Shown in pieces: positions 8,432 through 17,511 of a DNA stretch of 64,000 nt. The notes below the pieces were generated by a model, which searched no databases, had not been told where the DNA came from, and saw nothing but the letters and a program-made list of their open reading frames with translations. Each line of letters opens with the position of its first letter. The first letter of the stretch is position 1. Source of the stretch: an uncultured Prochlorococcus sp. (GTDB taxonomy: Bacteria > Cyanobacteriota > Cyanobacteriia > PCC-6307 > Cyanobiaceae); the NCBI GenBank assembly GCA_902591275.1, contig CACJAC010000001.1:40000-103999 (forward strand), in the 5' to 3' direction. Both the position numbers and the translations under genes were made by a program.

Positions 8432-11038
8432 CTAACTTTTCTTTTTCCTTGTAGTTTTTTTATTACTAATCTTTGTTTTTTTTAAAATTGCACCTTTTTT
8501 ATCTTTTAGTTTTTCTTCTAAAAGAGATACTGCTTCATCTATGGTAAATTTTTCTATATCAGTATCTTTGGCAATCGAAACATTAGTTTTGCCACATTTT
8601 AAATAGACACCATATCTTCCATTTAATATTTGAATTTTTTCTTTAAATTCTTTCGGTTTTCCAAAGTCTTTAAGTACCTCTTGACCACCTCTACCCATTT
8701 TTGGCATCGCAAGAATTTCTAATGCTCGTTTTATATCAACAGTAAAAACATCATCCTCTTTCTTTAAAGATCTATTTTCAGATTCAGATTCATTTTTAAT
8801 CCATTTGATGTAAGGGCCAAATCTTCCTCTATCAGCTTCAACAACTCCTCCTTCAGGATGAACTCCTAACAATCTAGGTAAACTTAAAAGTACAAGCGCC
8901 TCATCTAGAGTTAGATCATCAGTTTTCAACTCTTTGGGTAATGAAGCTCTTCTTGGTTTAGCTTTATCTTGATCATTATTTCCCAATTGTACGTAAGGTC
9001 CATAAGGGCCAAATCTTAAAAAGACTTTTTCCCCAGTTTTCGGGTCAGTTCCAAGATCTGATGGGCCACTTAAAATTTGATCAACTTGCTTTATATCTAA
9101 ATCTCCAGGAGTAATATCCATTGGAAGATTACCTTTAGCCTGAATTTCATTACCAGATTCATCAATTTTTGTACCCTCTAGCCAAGGTCCGTTAGAGCCT
9201 ATTCTGACTACGCAAGGAAGGTCTTCGAAATCAACTTGTCTATAAGCTTTACCATCAATATCACCCTCTGTTTTCTGAACTTTTACCTCCAAACCATTTT
9301 TACCTTTATAGAAAGTTTCTAGGTATGGTAGCCACTCAAGATTACCAGAAGATATTTCATCCAATGAAGATTCCATTTTTGCAGTAAAAGTAGTATCAAC
9401 CAGATCAGGAAAATGTTCTTCTAATAGAGCAGTAACAGCAAAAGCTGTAAACGTTGGAGCCAAAGTATTGGAAGATATATTCGCATATCCTCTATCAACT
9501 ATGGTCCCAATAATGCTGGCATAGGTAGAAGGTCTCCCAATCCCTTCTTTTTCAAGAACTTTAACTAATGCAGCCTCTGTATATCTTGCAGGAGGTTTAG
9601 TTTCATGAAAAGTAGATTCCTTATTAGTAACTTCAAGACATGTTCCAGTTGTTAAGTTTGGGAGAATAATCTCTTGTTGTTCAAGGGATGAACTTGGGTC
9701 ATCACTTCCCTCGACATAAGCTCTGAAGAATCCTGCGAAATCAATACTTTTCCCGCTCGATTTAAATAATCCATCCCCTACCCTAATTTCAGCATTAATC
9801 ATTGTTAACCTAGCTTCCGCCATTTGACTAGCTACAGTTCTTTTCCAAATTAAATCGTAAAGTGATAAGTCTCTACCAGTTAGATTAGTTTCCTTTGGTG
9901 TTTTAAATACCTCACCTGCAGGCCTGATAGCTTCATGTGCTTCTTGAGCATTTCTTGCAGTTGAATTAAATTGTCTTGGTGAGTTAGATAAATATTCTTT
10001 TCCATACATAGAACTGACACATTCTCTAGCAGCTCTTGTTGCTTGTTCGGAGAGATGAACTGAATCAGTTCTCATATATGTTATGAAACCTCTCTCATAT
10101 AGACCTTGTGCACATCTCATAGTTTCTCTTGCAGACAAACGAAGCTTCCTATTTGCTTCTTGTTGTAATGTGCTAGTTGTAAATGGAGGAACTGGCTTAC
10201 GAGTGGATGGCTTTTTTTCGATTTTTGAGACTAACCAATCCTCTGAGGAAAAAGTCTTCAATAAATCATTTACTTGTTCTTCTCCAATTATTAAAGATTT
10301 GTTTCCTTCTTTTAATTTACCGGTTTGTTCGTCGAAATCGGAACCGTTAGAAATTCTTTGACCGTTTAAACTGAATAATTTAGTTTCGAAAGTAATATTA
10401 TCTTTTACTAGGGAAGCTTTAATCCCCCAGTAACTAGCTTTTTTAAAGGATCTTCTTTCTCTCTCTCGCCTAACAAGAAGTCTTACAGAAACTGATTGGA
10501 CACGACCAGCAGATAGTCGGGGGGCTACCTTCTTCCAAAGTAAAGGAGATAATTCATATCCAAAAAGCCTGTCCAAGATTCTTCTTGTTTCTTGAGCCTG
10601 AACAAGTTCCATATCAATTTCTCTTGTTTGGTCTAAAGCTTTATTAATTGCCTTTTTTGTGATTTCATGAAAAACCATTCTCTTAGTTGGTATTTTAGGC
10701 TTAAGTATTTGCAAGAGATGCCAGCTAATACTCTCTCCCTCTCTATCTTCATCAGTTGCCAGTAATAGCTGGTTCGCACCTTTCAATGCATCTTTTAACT
10801 CTTTAACAACCTTTTTCTTATCTTTTGGAACTATATAAAGTGGTTCAAAATCTTCTGTTGTATTAACTCCTATCCTTGACCATTTTTCCTTTTTAACCGC
10901 AGCAGGTATTTCAGCAGCTCCTTTTGGAAGATCTCTTACATGTCCCATTGAAGCGAGAACTTCATAATTAGGAGGCAAAAACTTTCTTATAGTTTTTGCT
11001 TTGGTGGGACTTTCAACAATAACAAGTGTGTGATCCAA
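8432..11038 (-). CDS. topA: DNA topoisomerase I
   Basis: Type IA enzyme that relaxes negative supercoils. 868 aa. The Toprim domain is at the N terminus (VIVESPTKA, then DEDREGE near residue 96), and the catalytic Tyr is Tyr321 in FITYMRTDS. The core EALVKVLEKEGIGRPSTYA-like segment is intact. In place of zinc fingers, the C-terminal third has repeated modules of the RFGPYGPYV, RGRFGPYIKW and NGRYGVYLK kind, ending in a lysine-rich tail, as in other cyanobacteria. The start is a TTG at 11038 (MDHTLVIVESP). It heads a five-gene minus-strand run and is divergent from ndhB. Confidence 0.97.
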   Translation of the reverse strand: MDHTLVIVESPTKAKTIRKFLPPNYEVLASMGHVRDLPKGAAEIPAAVKKEKWSRIGVNTTEDFEPLYIVPKDKKKVVKELKDALKGANQLLLATDEDREGESISWHLLQILKPKIPTKRMVFHEITKKAINKALDQTREIDMELVQAQETRRILDRLFGYELSPLLWKKVAPRLSAGRVQSVSVRLLVRRERERRSFKKASYWGIKASLVKDNITFETKLFSLNGQRISNGSDFDEQTGKLKEGNKSLIIGEEQVNDLLKTFSSEDWLVSKIEKKPSTRKPVPPFTTSTLQQEANRKLRLSARETMRCAQGLYERGFITYMRTDSVHLSEQATRAARECVSSMYGKEYLSNSPRQFNSTARNAQEAHEAIRPAGEVFKTPKETNLTGRDLSLYDLIWKRTVASQMAEARLTMINAEIRVGDGLFKSSGKSIDFAGFFRAYVEGSDDPSSSLEQQEIILPNLTTGTCLEVTNKESTFHETKPPARYTEAALVKVLEKEGIGRPSTYASIIGTIVDRGYANISSNTLAPTFTAFAVTALLEEHFPDLVDTTFTAKMESSLDEISSGNLEWLPYLETFYKGKNGLEVKVQKTEGDIDGKAYRQVDFEDLPCVVRIGSNGPWLEGTKIDESGNEIQAKGNLPMDITPGDLDIKQVDQILSGPSDLGTDPKTGEKVFLRFGPYGPYVQLGNNDQDKAKPRRASLPKELKTDDLTLDEALVLLSLPRLLGVHPEGGVVEADRGRFGPYIKWIKNESESENRSLKKEDDVFTVDIKRALEILAMPKMGRGGQEVLKDFGKPKEFKEKIQILNGRYGVYLKCGKTNVSIAKDTDIEKFTIDEAVSLLEEKLKDKKGAILKKTKISNKKTTRKKKS

Positions 11039-11213
11039 GGTTTATTTCAAAAATTGGTGTTTTTGTTCTGTTAGGGCATATTATGATTATTTGAAGCTTT
11101 TTCAAGTATTTTCTACTGAAAATTTCAAAAATCATACCCACAAATTATAATCAAGTTAAGATTAACTCTTAGACCCTTACAATCAAACATCTAATTTAAT
11201 CCAATTTAATAAA

Positions 11214-12734
11214 GTGCCCAACGAAATCTTTACAATTAATTTAAATGCTCAAGCCATTATTCCAGAGGCTTTTATTTTATTAGGTATTGTTGGAACACTT
11301 CTTGTAGATTTAGCTGGAGAAAAAACTGCATCAAAATGGGCACCAATAATTTGCTATTTATCAATTGGCAGCTCTCTCGTTAGTTTGGCATTGCAATGGA
11401 GTAATCCTGTAGAAAGCGCATTCCTTGGGTCCTTTAATTCAGATAATTTGGCAATCGCATTTAGAGCAATAATTTCTTTATCAACCTTAATATCTTTACT
11501 CATAAGTTGGCGGTATACAGAACAAAGTGGTAGCCCAATTGGCGAGTTTGCTGCGATAGTTCTTTCAGCCACCCTTGGAGCAATGCTTTTGTGTGGATCT
11601 ACTGACCTTATTAGTGTATTTATATCTCTGGAAACTTTATCTGTAGCAAGTTACTTACTTTCTGGTTATCTCAAGAGAGATCCAAGAAGTTCAGAAGCGG
11701 CCTTAAAATACCTCCTTGTTGGATCAGCTGCTGCTGCGGTCTATTTGTATGGATCCTCTTTTCTTTATGGATTAAGTGGTTCAACAAACTTAACGACCAT
11801 AGGTTTAGAAATTATAAATAAGCCATCCTTTATTACTTCACTAGCTCTTGTATTTGTCTTATCAACAGTTGCCTTTAAAATTGCTGCTGTTCCCTTTCAT
11901 CAATGGACTCCTGATGTATATGAGGGTTCACCTACACCTGTAGTAGCTTTTTTATCCGTTGGTTCAAAAACAGCGGGCTTTGCATTTGCAATAAGAATAT
12001 TAAGCACAACTTTCTCTTCTTTTGACGAAGAATGGAAACTTTTATTTACCATTTTGGCAATATTGAGCATGGCTCTAGGAAATGTTGTAGCTCTAGCTCA
12101 AACCTCCATGAAAAGGATGCTAGCTTACAGTTCTATTGGACAAGCAGGATTTGTAATGATTGGAATAGTATCTGGTACACAAGATGGTTTATCAGCTGCT
12201 GTTTTATATTTGGCTGCATATTTATTTATGAATTTGGGTGCATTTTCTTGTGTAATACTTTTCTCACTAAGAACTGGTTCCGACAGAATTCTTGATTACT
12301 CAGGGCTTTACCAAAAAGATCCTCTCATTACATTAGGCTTAAGCCTTTGTCTTCTATCTCTTGGAGGGTTACCTCCAATGTTGGGATTTTTTGGAAAGAT
12401 ATACTTGTTCTTTGCAGGTTGGGCAAATCATCAATATCTACTAGTAATTGTTGGATTAGTAACTTCAGTTATATCTATTTATTACTACATTTCAGTGATA
12501 AAAATGATGGTAGTTAAAGAACCACAGGAAGCTTCTGAAATAGTCAAATCATATCCAGAAATTAATTGGGGAATTGTAGGATTACCTCCTTTGAGAATTG
12601 CACTTTATACTTGCGTGGCTGTAACTGCTCTTGGAGGAATCTTATCTAATCCTCTTTTTAAATTAGCCAATACAGCAGTTTCAGAAACTCCTTTCTTACA
12701 AGATATTATTGCTACAGCAAACAATATTTCCTAG
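11214..12734 (+). CDS. ndhB: NAD(P)H-quinone oxidoreductase subunit 2 (NDH-1)
   Basis: Antenna-type membrane subunit of the photosynthetic NDH-1 complex, used in respiration and cyclic electron flow in the thylakoid. 506 aa with about 14 hydrophobic helices. The central segments [19 protein letters not shown] and [15 protein letters not shown] are the standard antiporter-like core of NdhB/NuoN, including the conserved lysine region before the HQW motif. I take the GTG at 11214 as the start since no in-frame ATG lies nearby. It is divergent from topA across a 175-base gap and sits 16 bases before the ABC ATPase gene. Confidence 0.97.
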   Translation: MPNEIFTINLNAQAIIPEAFILLGIVGTLLVDLAGEKTASKWAPIICYLSIGSSLVSLALQWSNPVESAFLGSFNSDNLAIAFRAIISLSTLISLLISWRYTEQSGSPIGEFAAIVLSATLGAMLLCGSTDLISVFISLETLSVASYLLSGYLKRDPRSSEAALKYLLVGSAAAAVYLYGSSFLYGLSGSTNLTTIGLEIINKPSFITSLALVFVLSTVAFKIAAVPFHQWTPDVYEGSPTPVVAFLSVGSKTAGFAFAIRILSTTFSSFDEEWKLLFTILAILSMALGNVVALAQTSMKRMLAYSSIGQAGFVMIGIVSGTQDGLSAAVLYLAAYLFMNLGAFSCVILFSLRTGSDRILDYSGLYQKDPLITLGLSLCLLSLGGLPPMLGFFGKIYLFFAGWANHQYLLVIVGLVTSVISIYYYISVIKMMVVKEPQEASEIVKSYPEINWGIVGLPPLRIALYTCVAVTALGGILSNPLFKLANTAVSETPFLQDIIATANNIS

Positions 12735-12750
12735 AAGAATTCTTCAATAA

Positions 12751-13437
12751 ATGTCTAAGAAAGTTGCAAGTTTAGAAAATATATCTAAAACATATGGGAA
12801 AGAGGATTTAACTGTCAAAGCCTTAGACAGCATAAATTTAGAAATTTATAAAGGTGATTATTTAGCTGTAATGGGGGCAAGTGGCTCAGGTAAAAGTACA
12901 GCTATGAATATTATTGGATGTTTAGATAGACCATCTGAAGGTATTTATAAATTAAATGGTATTCCTGTTGAGAATTTATCTGATGATGAGCTCGCGGAAA
13001 TACGTAACCAAAAATTAGGCTTCGTTTTTCAACAATTTCATCTTCTTTCAGACGCAACTGCACTTGAAAACGTAACTTTGCCCATGATTTATGCTGGTAT
13101 TGAGCCTGAGCAAAGATTAGAGCGAGGCAAGAATGCCTTAAAAAAAGTTGGTCTTTCAGAAAGGATGAATAATCGCCCGAACCAATTATCAGGGGGTCAA
13201 CAACAACGAGTTGCTATTGCGAGGGCTATTATCAATAACCCTGCAATTTTGTTAGCCGACGAACCTACTGGAGCACTAGATTCAAAAACCACTGAAGATG
13301 TATTAGATCTTTTTGACAAGCTGCATGAATCTGGAATAACTATAGTTTTAGTTACGCATGAAGATGAAGTTGCAAATCGGGCAAAAAAAATAGCAAAATT
13401 TAAGGATGGAAGAATAGTTGAATTAAAAGTTAATTAA
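12751..13437 (+). CDS. ABC transporter ATP-binding protein, MacB/LolD/DevA type
   Basis: 228-aa single ATPase domain. Walker A GASGSGKST is near residue 42, the Q-loop is in FVFQQFHLL, the signature is LSGGQQQRVAIARA, and Walker B is ILLADEPTGALDS followed by a His-loop (LVTHEDE). Sequence style matches the LolD/MacB subfamily, which powers export or envelope lipoprotein or lipid traffic (DevA in filamentous cyanobacteria). No permease gene is adjacent, so its membrane partner must be encoded elsewhere. It follows ndhB by 16 bases and faces birA with stops almost touching. Confidence 0.92.
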   Translation: MSKKVASLENISKTYGKEDLTVKALDSINLEIYKGDYLAVMGASGSGKSTAMNIIGCLDRPSEGIYKLNGIPVENLSDDELAEIRNQKLGFVFQQFHLLSDATALENVTLPMIYAGIEPEQRLERGKNALKKVGLSERMNNRPNQLSGGQQQRVAIARAIINNPAILLADEPTGALDSKTTEDVLDLFDKLHESGITIVLVTHEDEVANRAKKIAKFKDGRIVELKVN

Positions 13438-13439
13438 AT

Positions 13440-14189
13440 TCAAAACCTTCTAATTACCTTCACTTGAGTTTCATTTTCAATTCTTAAATTCCCATTCGAA
13501 TCAATATCTTTAATTTTCCATGTATGAGGATAATAACCACTAGGTAAAAAACTTTTAGTAAGAAACTTATTTGCAGATTTAATTACATATTCTTTCTTCT
13601 TATTACATTCAATTGAATCATTAAAAGCTTTAAGAACTTTGGCTGTCCAATAATGTTGATTAATATTCTTAGTTTGAAGTACTTTTGATAATGAAATACC
13701 TTCTGATGGAGTGTAATTTAAAACATTCATGCCAAGTCCTACTCTTACATAGATAATTTCTTTTCCTCTTGTAATAACCCTTGGCAAAAATCCAATCAAC
13801 TTTTTTGAACCAAGAAAAATATCATTTGGCCATTTCAAACAAACATTTATATTCTCTTGTCTAAGCATTTCACATAACTTAATACCTAAAGACAAATTAA
13901 ATATTTGACATTCAAATTCTTTTGAAAATATTGGGTAAGCTGCACTTAACCAAATCCCGCCTTTTGGTGAAATCCAAGTTTTCGAGTTTTGGCCAACTCC
14001 TGAGAACTGTTCTCTTGCGATAATAGCTACAGGCTGATTTTTCTTTATTTCAGAATATTCAAAAAAGTTTGTTAGCTCATTTTCGGTACTTTTACATTTT
14101 ATTTTGTAACGAAGTGTCCAGGTTGGATATTGACCCTGAATTTTTTTTAAATAAAAAACTGTCTTAGCTGCAGGTCCAATAACTTTCAC
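13440..14189 (-). CDS. birA: Biotin--[acetyl-CoA-carboxylase] ligase
   Basis: Attaches biotin to the BCCP subunit of acetyl-CoA carboxylase. 249 aa with the catalytic domain only; there is no N-terminal winged helix, so it cannot act as a biotin repressor. Motifs seen: SGVGQNSKTWISPKGGIW (variant of the biotin-AMP loop), LKWPNDIFLGSKKLIGFL and VRVGLGMNV. The usual GRGRxxR loop is recognisable only as SGVGQNSK, a divergent form. Start is GTG at 14189. It is convergent with the ABC ATPase gene and divergent from the DciA-like gene, 75 bases apart. Confidence 0.88.
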   Translation of the reverse strand: MKVIGPAAKTVFYLKKIQGQYPTWTLRYKIKCKSTENELTNFFEYSEIKKNQPVAIIAREQFSGVGQNSKTWISPKGGIWLSAAYPIFSKEFECQIFNLSLGIKLCEMLRQENINVCLKWPNDIFLGSKKLIGFLPRVITRGKEIIYVRVGLGMNVLNYTPSEGISLSKVLQTKNINQHYWTAKVLKAFNDSIECNKKKEYVIKSANKFLTKSFLPSGYYPHTWKIKDIDSNGNLRIENETQVKVIRRF

Positions 14190-14264
14190 AAATTTTTTAT
14201 TAAAACAACGAGCATCTTTTTAAAGATTAGATTAACTTTAGTCTTAATAAGTAAATTTTACAAA

Positions 14265-14750
14265 TTGGACAAAAAGTATTTGCCAATAGTGAATAGAAGA
14301 AATCCACATCTATTAAAAAATTGTCTTGATAATTTTAAAAAATCATGCGGAGACTTAGATAAACTCTCTAAAATCAACGAAAACTGGAAGAACTTAATCG
14401 GATTAGAACTATTTCAAGAATGTAAACCATTAAATATTGAAAAAAAAATACTTACTATTGCAGTAAATCATCCACAGTGGCGCCAAGCTTTAATCTATAA
14501 CAAGCATAAATTAAGAGAGAGAATAGAGAAAATTGGAATAACTTTGACTGAAATAAAAATAATACAAAATTATGAAATTAAAAATAAAAATATCAAAGCT
14601 ACTAATGCAAAGATAGTTTGGGCAAAGCATCCAAGCAGAATCAGTCAAAATAATATGTGCATTTGTACTCTTTGTAATTCCCCTACTCCTGAGGGCGAAA
14701 TCAAAAGATGGGGAAAGTGTTCTTTTTGTTGGAGAAAAATAAAAAACTAA
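14265..14750 (+). CDS. DUF721 (DciA-like) protein with C-terminal Cys4 motif
   Basis: 161 aa, start TTG at 14265. Residues 20-105 match the DUF721/DciA fold: NENWKNLIGLELFQECKPL, then LTIAVNHPQWRQALIYNKH. DciA is the helicase loader or operator that works with DnaB in bacteria lacking DnaC or DnaI, so a role at replication initiation is the best guess. The C terminus holds four or more cysteines (CICTLC and CSFC, separated by 17 residues) that look like a small zinc ribbon. It is convergent with the quinone methyltransferase, 5 bases between stops. Confidence 0.78.
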   Translation: MDKKYLPIVNRRNPHLLKNCLDNFKKSCGDLDKLSKINENWKNLIGLELFQECKPLNIEKKILTIAVNHPQWRQALIYNKHKLRERIEKIGITLTEIKIIQNYEIKNKNIKATNAKIVWAKHPSRISQNNMCICTLCNSPTPEGEIKRWGKCSFCWRKIKN

Positions 14751-14755
14751 ATTCT

Positions 14756-15457
14756 TTATTTAACTAAAATTAGTATTCCCATTTGCCCCCCCAAAATAGT
14801 CCTATATTCAGCTTTTTTAAATCCAACTTTCTTAGCAATATTTATAAGCTCATTTTTCTTTGGAAAATTACTAATACTTTTTTCAATATATGCGTACTCT
14901 GGACCTAAATTAAAAAGCCGCGAAATGGTTACTACAATTAATCTCAAATAAATTTTCTGAAAAATATTGGATAAAGAATTTCTTGTTGAGTGATTAAAAT
15001 CCAAAAATCCTGCCCTTCCCTTATCCTTCAAAAGATTAAAAACTTTTTTTATTCCTTCTTCAACATTATTTAAGTTTCTAAGTCCATATGACATGCAAAT
15101 CCCATCAAAATTTTTTGAATAATCATTAATTTTTAATACATCTTTAATTTCCCACTTAATAAATTTATTTTTTTTAAGCTCTGATTTTTTTTTTGCAATA
15201 TTTAAGATATCCACTGCACTGTCAATCCCAGTAATTGAACCTCTTGGACTAACTCTTTCAGAAATTAAGAATGCTAAATCTCCAGTTCCACAGCATAAAT
15301 CAGCCCAATCTTCGCCATTTAAAGGTTCTAATAAATTAACTAATTTCCTTTTCCATAATCTGTGCAGCCCAAAACTTAATAGATTATTTAAAAAGTCATA
15401 TTTATAAGAAATTTTATTAAATATATTTTTGACTTCGATAGTTTTTGTGAATTTCAT
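14756..15457 (-). CDS. ubiE: Demethylphylloquinone/demethylplastoquinol C-methyltransferase
   Basis: 233-aa SAM-dependent methyltransferase of the UbiE/MenG family, which methylates the quinone ring; in cyanobacteria this is the last step of phylloquinone synthesis. Motif I is DLCCGTGDLA near residue 59, followed by GIDSAVDILNIAKKK; post-I DGICMSYGLRNL and the end motif GGQMGILILVK are typical. It is 43 bases downstream of hisF on the same strand. The symbol menG would be equally valid. Normal length and no anomaly seen. Confidence 0.92.
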   Translation of the reverse strand: MKFTKTIEVKNIFNKISYKYDFLNNLLSFGLHRLWKRKLVNLLEPLNGEDWADLCCGTGDLAFLISERVSPRGSITGIDSAVDILNIAKKKSELKKNKFIKWEIKDVLKINDYSKNFDGICMSYGLRNLNNVEEGIKKVFNLLKDKGRAGFLDFNHSTRNSLSNIFQKIYLRLIVVTISRLFNLGPEYAYIEKSISNFPKKNELINIAKKVGFKKAEYRTILGGQMGILILVK

Positions 15458-15500
15458 TTTTAAATTTTTAAACTTATTTTTTTGGTATTAAATTAAATTT

Positions 15501-16271
15501 TTATTCATATGGTCTAATTGGAAGATTTTTTTCGAGAAGGAAAGTTTTTATTTCTTGTAGAGTAAGTTTCTTATCATGAAGTAATGATGCTAAAAGTGCG
15601 GCAGATGCCCTGCCTTCATTGAAAACATCATAGATATCTTCTAAACACCCTGCCCCTCCGGAAGCAATTACTGGGATATCAACAATATTTGCAACAGATT
15701 CTGTCAAATTTAAATCATATCCATTCTGTGTTCCATCACCATCCATTGAAGTAAGCAATATTTCCCCTGCGCCTAACTCCTCAACTTTCTTTGCCCAACT
15801 TAATACATCTATACCAGTATTTTCTCTCCCTCCTTTCACATATACCTCCCATTCATCAGTCTTATCAACTTTTCTTCGAGCATCAATTGCTATAACGATG
15901 CATTGATTACCAAATTCTCTAGAACTTTCAGAAATTAAATAGGGATTTCTTACGGCTGAGGAATTCAAACTCACTTTATCTGCTCCTGCTCTTAAAAGAT
16001 CATTAATAGAAGAAACAGAATCTATACCTCCACCTACTGTAAAAGGAATTTTTACTGATTTTGCTGTCCTAGAAACAAGGTCAACTAATGTATTCCTATT
16101 TTCCACGCTTGCTCTAATATCTAAAAATACCAATTCATCTGCGCCTTCATCAGAGTACCTACAAGCCAATTCAACTGGATCTCCTGAGTCTCTCAAGTTA
16201 ACAAAATTTACACCTTTAACGACTCTGCCATTGGCGACATCTAAACAAGGAATTAAACGAAGAGCTACCAT
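15501..16271 (-). CDS. hisF: Imidazole glycerol phosphate synthase, cyclase subunit
   Basis: HisF uses ammonia delivered by HisH to make imidazole glycerol phosphate and AICAR, joining histidine and purine pathways. 256 aa, a full TIM barrel. The N-terminal [16 protein letters not shown] has the catalytic Asp at residue 11, and the second catalytic Asp is in VIAIDARR near residue 130. Phosphate loops are in GGGIDS and SGGAGCLED. It lies upstream of the quinone methyltransferase and is divergent from the PetP-like gene. No anomaly. Confidence 0.97.
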   Translation of the reverse strand: MVALRLIPCLDVANGRVVKGVNFVNLRDSGDPVELACRYSDEGADELVFLDIRASVENRNTLVDLVSRTAKSVKIPFTVGGGIDSVSSINDLLRAGADKVSLNSSAVRNPYLISESSREFGNQCIVIAIDARRKVDKTDEWEVYVKGGRENTGIDVLSWAKKVEELGAGEILLTSMDGDGTQNGYDLNLTESVANIVDIPVIASGGAGCLEDIYDVFNEGRASAALLASLLHDKKLTLQEIKTFLLEKNLPIRPYE

Positions 16272-16330
16272 TTTAGTAAAAATTGTCCAAATGCTGTTAA
16301 TCTTGCATAATAGCTTCCATTTTACCTCTT

Positions 16331-16555
16331 ATGGCTGAAACAAAATTATTACCCAAAATCGGTAGTAAAATTAAAATTAACATTAACAAAGTAAAAGATA
16401 GACTACCAGCTAAATTAATTGATCAAATATCCTCTAATCCGAAAGCCGTAATAACAGGCTATAAAATGACAGACGGCAGGAGTATTGGGATCACCGCAAA
16501 ATTTCAGAATGGTGAGCAAAATTGGTTTTTCCCAGAAGAAATTGAAAAAGGTTAA
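16331..16555 (+). CDS. PetP-like cytochrome b6f-associated protein (DUF2862)
   Basis: 74 aa. The pattern PKIGSKIKI, KDRLPAKLID, ITGYKMTDGRSIGI and WFFPEEIE matches the DUF2862 family, whose member PetP is a small peripheral subunit of the cytochrome b6f complex in cyanobacteria and red algae, placed on the cytoplasmic side. It is a compact SH3-like beta protein with no membrane segment. It sits 8 bases before chlG, so the two are probably co-transcribed. The family call is fairly firm; the link with b6f in this strain is inferred. Confidence 0.8.
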   Translation: MAETKLLPKIGSKIKININKVKDRLPAKLIDQISSNPKAVITGYKMTDGRSIGITAKFQNGEQNWFFPEEIEKG

Positions 16556-16563
16556 AGAGTAAA

Positions 16564-17511
16564 GTGAATGATCCAAAACAACTATTAGGAATTAAGGGTG
16601 CCTCTGAAACATCAAGCATATGGAAACTCCGAATACAGTTAATGAAACCCATAACGTGGATCCCTTTGATATGGGGGGTTATTTGTGGAGCAGCTGCGAG
16701 TGGGAATTTTGAATGGACATTTAGTAATGTTCTAGCTTCATTTGCATGTATGTTGATGAGTGGACCACTTTTGGCTGGTTATACCCAAACCATAAATGAT
16801 TTTTTTGATAAAGAAATTGATGCAATTAATGAACCAAATAGACCAATTCCTTCTGGCAAAATTTCAATTAAAGATGTAAAAATACAAATCTGGGTATTAC
16901 TTATAGCTGGTTTAATAGTTGCTTTTCTATTAGATTTATATGCTAAGCACAGCTTCCCCTCCGTCTTACTTTTAGCATTAGGAGGTTCCTTTGTTAGTTA
17001 TATATATTCTGCTCCACCACTCAAATTAAAACAGAATGGTTGGCTTGGAAATTATGCATTAGGAGCATCTTATATAGCTTTACCTTGGTGGGCAGGACAA
17101 GCCTTGTTTGGGAAATTAACTATCGTGACGGCGATACTAACACTTGCTTATAGCCTTTCTGGACTTGGAATTGCTGTTATTAATGATTTCAAAAGTGTTG
17201 AAGGAGACTCAAAGCTAGGCTTAAATTCTCTACCAGTAGTATTTGGAATTAAAAATGCAAGTAGAATAAGTGCAGGACTAATTGACATTTTTCAATTAGC
17301 AATGGTTGTAGTATTAGTCATTATTGGTCAACATTTAGCCTCTGTAATTTTGGTTTTATTGGTAATTCCACAAATTACATTTCAGGATATGTGGTTACTA
17401 AGAGATCCTTTAAAGTTTGATGTCAAATATCAAGCAAGTGCCCAACCGTTCCTTATAACTGGAATGTTAGTTACAGCTTTAGCGATAGGACATAGTTTTT
17501 TAGTTGCTTAA
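16564..17511 (+). CDS. chlG: Chlorophyll synthase
   Basis: Esterifies (divinyl) chlorophyllide with phytyl or geranylgeranyl diphosphate in the thylakoid membrane. 315 aa, UbiA-type prenyltransferase with about nine membrane helices. The first Asp-rich motif is NDFFDKEIDAINEPNRPIPSG (shown in part: NDFFDKEIDA), and the second region is NDFKSVEGDSKLG. Start is GTG at 16564. The product should serve divinyl chlorophyll formation if this is Prochlorococcus. The stop overlaps the upstream start choice of the penicillin-binding protein. Confidence 0.96.
   Translation: MNDPKQLLGIKGASETSSIWKLRIQLMKPITWIPLIWGVICGAAASGNFEWTFSNVLASFACMLMSGPLLAGYTQTINDFFDKEIDAINEPNRPIPSGKISIKDVKIQIWVLLIAGLIVAFLLDLYAKHSFPSVLLLALGGSFVSYIYSAPPLKLKQNGWLGNYALGASYIALPWWAGQALFGKLTIVTAILTLAYSLSGLGIAVINDFKSVEGDSKLGLNSLPVVFGIKNASRISAGLIDIFQLAMVVVLVIIGQHLASVILVLLVIPQITFQDMWLLRDPLKFDVKYQASAQPFLITGMLVTALAIGHSFLVA

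Noticed and set aside
8060..8485. 141-aa Phe/Ser-rich plus-strand frame
   Set aside because: It mirrors the Lys/Asn-rich repeats of the lipoprotein gene on the other strand.
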